Assembly (NCBI GenBank): GCA_965660195.1
Contig: CBFHZM010000012.1
Coordinates: 1-33,709, forward strand
DNA: 33,709 bases
Direction: 5' to 3'
From: JAYODZ01 sp965660195
GTDB taxonomy: Bacteria; Pseudomonadota; Alphaproteobacteria; RS24
Shown: one piece after another, positions 31,244-33,709 of the stretch
How positions within the stretch are numbered: position 1 is the stretch's first letter
How the letters are laid out: each line of letters begins with the position of its first letter
Translations under genes and position numbers: made by a program
The notes under the pieces: model-generated
The model's input: only the letters and a program-made list of their open reading frames with translations
Told to the model about the DNA's origin: nothing
The model's database searches: none

Positions 31244-33388
31244 TCACCGCTCTGCGAAGAGCGTATCTTGCAACAGCTCTGGAAGATAAGTCGTGTCGCG
31301 CACAATGCGTGCCAAGTCTTTTTTATCCTTGGTCGATAGGTCGTCGCTGGCCAAGTTGCTGTTGGCATTTCTACCGGCTGCTAAATCTTTTAATTGCTGA
31401 CGTAGTATCCGGTCTTGTGTCGACACCAAGTCTTGAGATATTCGCATGACTGCGTTGGGGATGTCTTGCCGAGCGATCAACGCGTCGGCGCGTTCGGTAG
31501 TTCGGCGCTCTGATAGGCCGCGCGATAAGGCAAGAACCCGCAAGGTCTCAGTAATTGGTAAAGTGATCGCGCGTTTAGCGTCAAACCGCCCATTGATAAA
31601 TTTAAGCCGTCCGAGAAAATCCAAATGGGTATCACCGCCACCAACATTCCGCGCGAGGTTTTTTAAGAAAGCTGGCCGCCGCATCGGTTCAGAAAGACTG
31701 ATGAGTTTTAAACGTTGTGCGAGGTCCAAGCGCCCAGCGACATATTGAAAGTCGAAAAATATATCCATGGCCAGCGTGTCTTCGGGGCGGGCCTGCTTTA
31801 CCCAAGTCGACAGCCGTGCCGACCAGTCAGATAAGGACATGCACCAAGCTGGGTTATGCGACATCACCCCGCCGGTGCAATAAGGTAAGCCCGCCTCGGC
31901 CAAAATGTCTGAAATGTTTCTGCCATACATTAAAAACCAATTACGATCGTTCTCATCTCGATCGACGGTCTGATCAGCATAGATAATGGCGTGGTCCTGA
32001 TCGGCGGCTAGCAAGCTCTCGCCGCGTGCCGCGGAGCCAAGGATTAAAACCGCGTGTGGGCGCGGCGCAGGACCATGGCCATTGGCGATCATCTCCCGCT
32101 CCGCAAAATCAGCACTGCGCGCGAGCAAAAGCTTAATCTCGCTGCTGATGATTGCCATAATATCCGTCGTGGCCAAGCCCTCAGCGTTGAGGCGCTCCGC
32201 GACACCCGGTAACAGTGACAGAGCGCCTGCGAGGTCATCGCGCTGCTTGGCGGATTGGATATGGTCACCAAGAACCAAGGCGGCACTGGTGCGGTGCCGT
32301 ATAAGCTCGCGCGCCGATAGCCAGCCAACCAAATGGCCGTTTTGATCAGTGATTGCCAAGTGGCGAATATCGTGCCGCGTGATCCGCCCGAGGGCGACAT
32401 AAAGATAGTCGTCTTTATCCGCCGCGATTACGGGCGCCGACATGATGTCACCCAGTTCGATACGCCGCGCTGTTTGGGTTTTATTGAGCGGGGTTGCCAT
32501 GGTTCTGACAATATCGCGCTCTGAGACGATCCCTAAAGGCGTTTCGCGGGTTCCAACAAAAATACAATCAATATGTTTCTCTTGCATGTGCGTGGCGGCC
32601 TCAAGAGCGGTCGCAGTCGCTGGCAAAATGACGGGCTCTTGGTTCATCAGTTCGGTTAAGCGGTGACGAAACGGGTAAGTGTCGACATTGCGAATGGCGT
32701 TCAGCGTGTCGCGCGCTTCGAAATGTCTTAGAATATCGACCCAGCCAGCCTGCACAATATCGCGCCGCCACTGCTGTCGGCCCGAAAGCTGAAAATAGGC
32801 ATCTGCTAGGGTTACAATTCCCTTCTCCTGCAGCAGAGGTAGTAAGGCGGCGAATATCTGCGCTGTCAGCCGCGCATCGCCAATCGCAGAATGTCGGCCA
32901 TGTGGCGCGATGCTAAAAAAATGCGCCAAACTCTCCAGATCATTTGCGGCCCGTCTGGTATCGCCGCCGAGCACGAATTGACTAAGCTCGCGAATGCACA
33001 AGGCCGCTTCCCATTGCCATTGTAGATTAGCGCGTGCGCATTCGTTTTCGATAAATGCCAAGTCGAAGCCGATGTTGAAACCAACTAGCACGTGACCTGT
33101 TAAACCAGGCGCTAGATCGGGAAAGACGGTCGCGAAGCTGGGTGCTCCTGTAATAGCCTCAGATGTTATGCCGTGGATCTCAGTTGCCTGCGTGGGTATC
33201 GGGCGGCCTGGATTAATAAGACTATCGATAATTGGTTCGGAAGAAGCCTTGAGATTAATGGCCCCGATTTGAACAATGCGATCAGTGCGCACATTAAGCC
33301 CCGTTGTCTCGAGGTCGAGCGCAATGGCAGGACAACGTGCGAGGCTGAGTGTTGGGCTGAGTGTTGGGGTGAGTGTTGGGGTGAGCAT
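31244..33388 (-). CDS. DEDDh exonuclease - CBS pair - DUF294-type nucleotidyltransferase fusion
   Basis: This 714-residue protein has three parts. Residues about 20-185 form a DnaQ-like 3'-5' exonuclease: D-L-E-T-T-G-L (D25, E27), N-I-G-F-D-L-A-F (D109) and R-H-S-A-I-G-D-A (H166, D171), all DEDDh residues present. Two CBS domains at about 247-300 and 313-370 (G-I-V-S-E-R-D-I-V-R-T-M; G-W-L-S-A-R-E-L-I) suggest adenine-nucleotide sensing. At about 447-470, G-S-A-A-R-G-E-S-L-L-A-A-D-Q-D is the nucleotidyltransferase motif of the DUF294/GlnD-like group, followed by a helical C-domain. CBS plus DUF294 is a known pairing; with the exonuclease it could couple nucleotide signals to nucleic-acid trimming (inference). 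The N-terminus lies in a 12-bp repeat and the ribosome site is weak. Confidence 0.85.
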   Translation of the reverse strand: MLTPTLTPTLSPTLSLARCPAIALDLETTGLNVRTDRIVQIGAINLKASSEPIIDSLINPGRPIPTQATEIHGITSEAITGAPSFATVFPDLAPGLTGHVLVGFNIGFDLAFIENECARANLQWQWEAALCIRELSQFVLGGDTRRAANDLESLAHFFSIAPHGRHSAIGDARLTAQIFAALLPLLQEKGIVTLADAYFQLSGRQQWRRDIVQAGWVDILRHFEARDTLNAIRNVDTYPFRHRLTELMNQEPVILPATATALEAATHMQEKHIDCIFVGTRETPLGIVSERDIVRTMATPLNKTQTARRIELGDIMSAPVIAADKDDYLYVALGRITRHDIRHLAITDQNGHLVGWLSARELIRHRTSAALVLGDHIQSAKQRDDLAGALSLLPGVAERLNAEGLATTDIMAIISSEIKLLLARSADFAEREMIANGHGPAPRPHAVLILGSAARGESLLAADQDHAIIYADQTVDRDENDRNWFLMYGRNISDILAEAGLPYCTGGVMSHNPAWCMSLSDWSARLSTWVKQARPEDTLAMDIFFDFQYVAGRLDLAQRLKLISLSEPMRRPAFLKNLARNVGGGDTHLDFLGRLKFINGRFDAKRAITLPITETLRVLALSRGLSERRTTERADALIARQDIPNAVMRISQDLVSTQDRILRQQLKDLAAGRNANSNLASDDLSTKDKKDLARIVRDTTYLPELLQDTLFAER
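33345..33388. repeat. 12-bp tandem repeat at the start of the exonuclease-fusion gene
   Basis: About 3.7 units of CTGAGTGTTGGG / GTGAGTGTTGGG occur on the plus strand. On the minus strand they encode the Thr-Pro-Thr-Leu-Ser/Thr repeats of residues 1-15. The repeat is in frame and includes the start codon at its outer edge, so unit loss or gain would lengthen or shorten the N-terminus without a frameshift. Confidence 0.85.
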
Positions 33389-33495
33389 TGACTATCTCAT
33401 CTTTTTTCTTTTACTCTAGGCCGAAGAGTGGGGTTTGCCAAGACAGACAAAAATTGGCGTTCCGAAGAAGCTCACCGTCACAAGGGGGATTGCTT

Positions 33496-33709
33496 ATGTC
33501 GCATGATGAAAACGCTGAACGCGCTGTTTTTAAGAACATGGTTGAAGGGACGCAGGAAGACTGGTCGATCATTCAGAAATCAGCCATTACCTTCAATAAG
33601 GGGCTTGCTGGGCGCGTGATCGAGCATCTTAGAATTCTCGATGGCGATTTTGGTGGTTTCCCGGTCGATCGCCTCGAACACTCGGTGCAGACCGCAACAC
33701 GAGCTTGGC
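33496..33709 (+). CDS. HD-domain phosphohydrolase-like protein, N-terminal part (cut by window edge)
   Basis: The first 71 residues are visible and the frame is open to the window end. ATG 33496 is preceded by AAGGGGGA, a good ribosome site. The sequence M-S-H-D-E-N-A-E-R-A-V-F-K-N-M-V-E-G-T, then L-D-G-D-F-G-G-F-P-V-D-R-L-E-H-S-V-Q-T-A-T-R-A, resembles the N-terminus of small HD-family hydrolases, including PhnZ-like and inositol-oxygenase-like mixed-valence di-iron proteins. H in L-E-H-S would be the first metal ligand. The H-D pair itself lies beyond the window, so the assignment is by N-terminal pattern only. It diverges from the exonuclease-fusion gene across 107 bp. Confidence 0.7.
   Translation, partial: MSHDENAERAVFKNMVEGTQEDWSIIQKSAITFNKGLAGRVIEHLRILDGDFGGFPVDRLEHSVQTATRAW

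Overview
The window looks like the chromosome of a Gram-negative heterotroph, most likely a marine or aquatic alphaproteobacterium. The reasons are a TonB-dependent receptor, many Sec signal peptides and a lipoprotein, a TPR-sulfotransferase next to the receptor, D-aminoacylase-type amidohydrolase, acyl-CoA dehydrogenase and crotonase genes, and a base composition near 50% GC. The exact lineage cannot be read from this sequence alone. Genes are tightly packed. No tRNA, rRNA, CRISPR array or insertion sequence was seen.

Region 1 (1-1820): a truncated VOC/glyoxalase protein and a glutathione S-transferase face a TetR-family regulator. Two related palindromes (arms TCAACA/TGTTGA) lie just upstream of the regulator.

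Region 2 (1821-9566): a small lipoprotein diverges from a run of seven same-strand genes whose products all carry signal peptides. Two of these resemble FlgT/CsgG/LpoB-type envelope assembly proteins, one is a long coiled-coil protein, and the last is an endonuclease I-type nuclease. The coiled-coil protein and the nuclease share an almost identical C-terminal tail (W-G-D-x-x-[VI]-K-D-x-F). This is the best candidate for an undescribed envelope or secretion system.

Region 3 (9567-18375): a TonB-dependent receptor, TPR-sulfotransferase, BCCT transporter, MarR regulator and exported membrane-anchored sulfatase form one compact operon. Together they suggest uptake and processing of a sulfated or zwitterionic compound. 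A 17-bp palindrome lies upstream of the receptor gene.

Region 4 (18372-21672, minus strand): a DUF3429-like membrane protein, a crotonase, a D-glycerate 3-kinase-like P-loop kinase and an acyl-CoA dehydrogenase are probably co-transcribed. Region 5 (21814-26420): a D-aminoacylase-like amidohydrolase, an extended GST-like protein and an Uup-type ABC-F ATPase.

Region 6 (26412-33709): a membrane-tethered glutamate-synthase-like flavoprotein, a large membrane coiled-coil protein ending in 22 KKPxx repeats that may also be made separately from an internal start, a small membrane protein, an exonuclease-CBS-nucleotidyltransferase fusion, and the start of an HD-type hydrolase. All four convergent gene pairs in the window end within 4 bp of each other or overlap.
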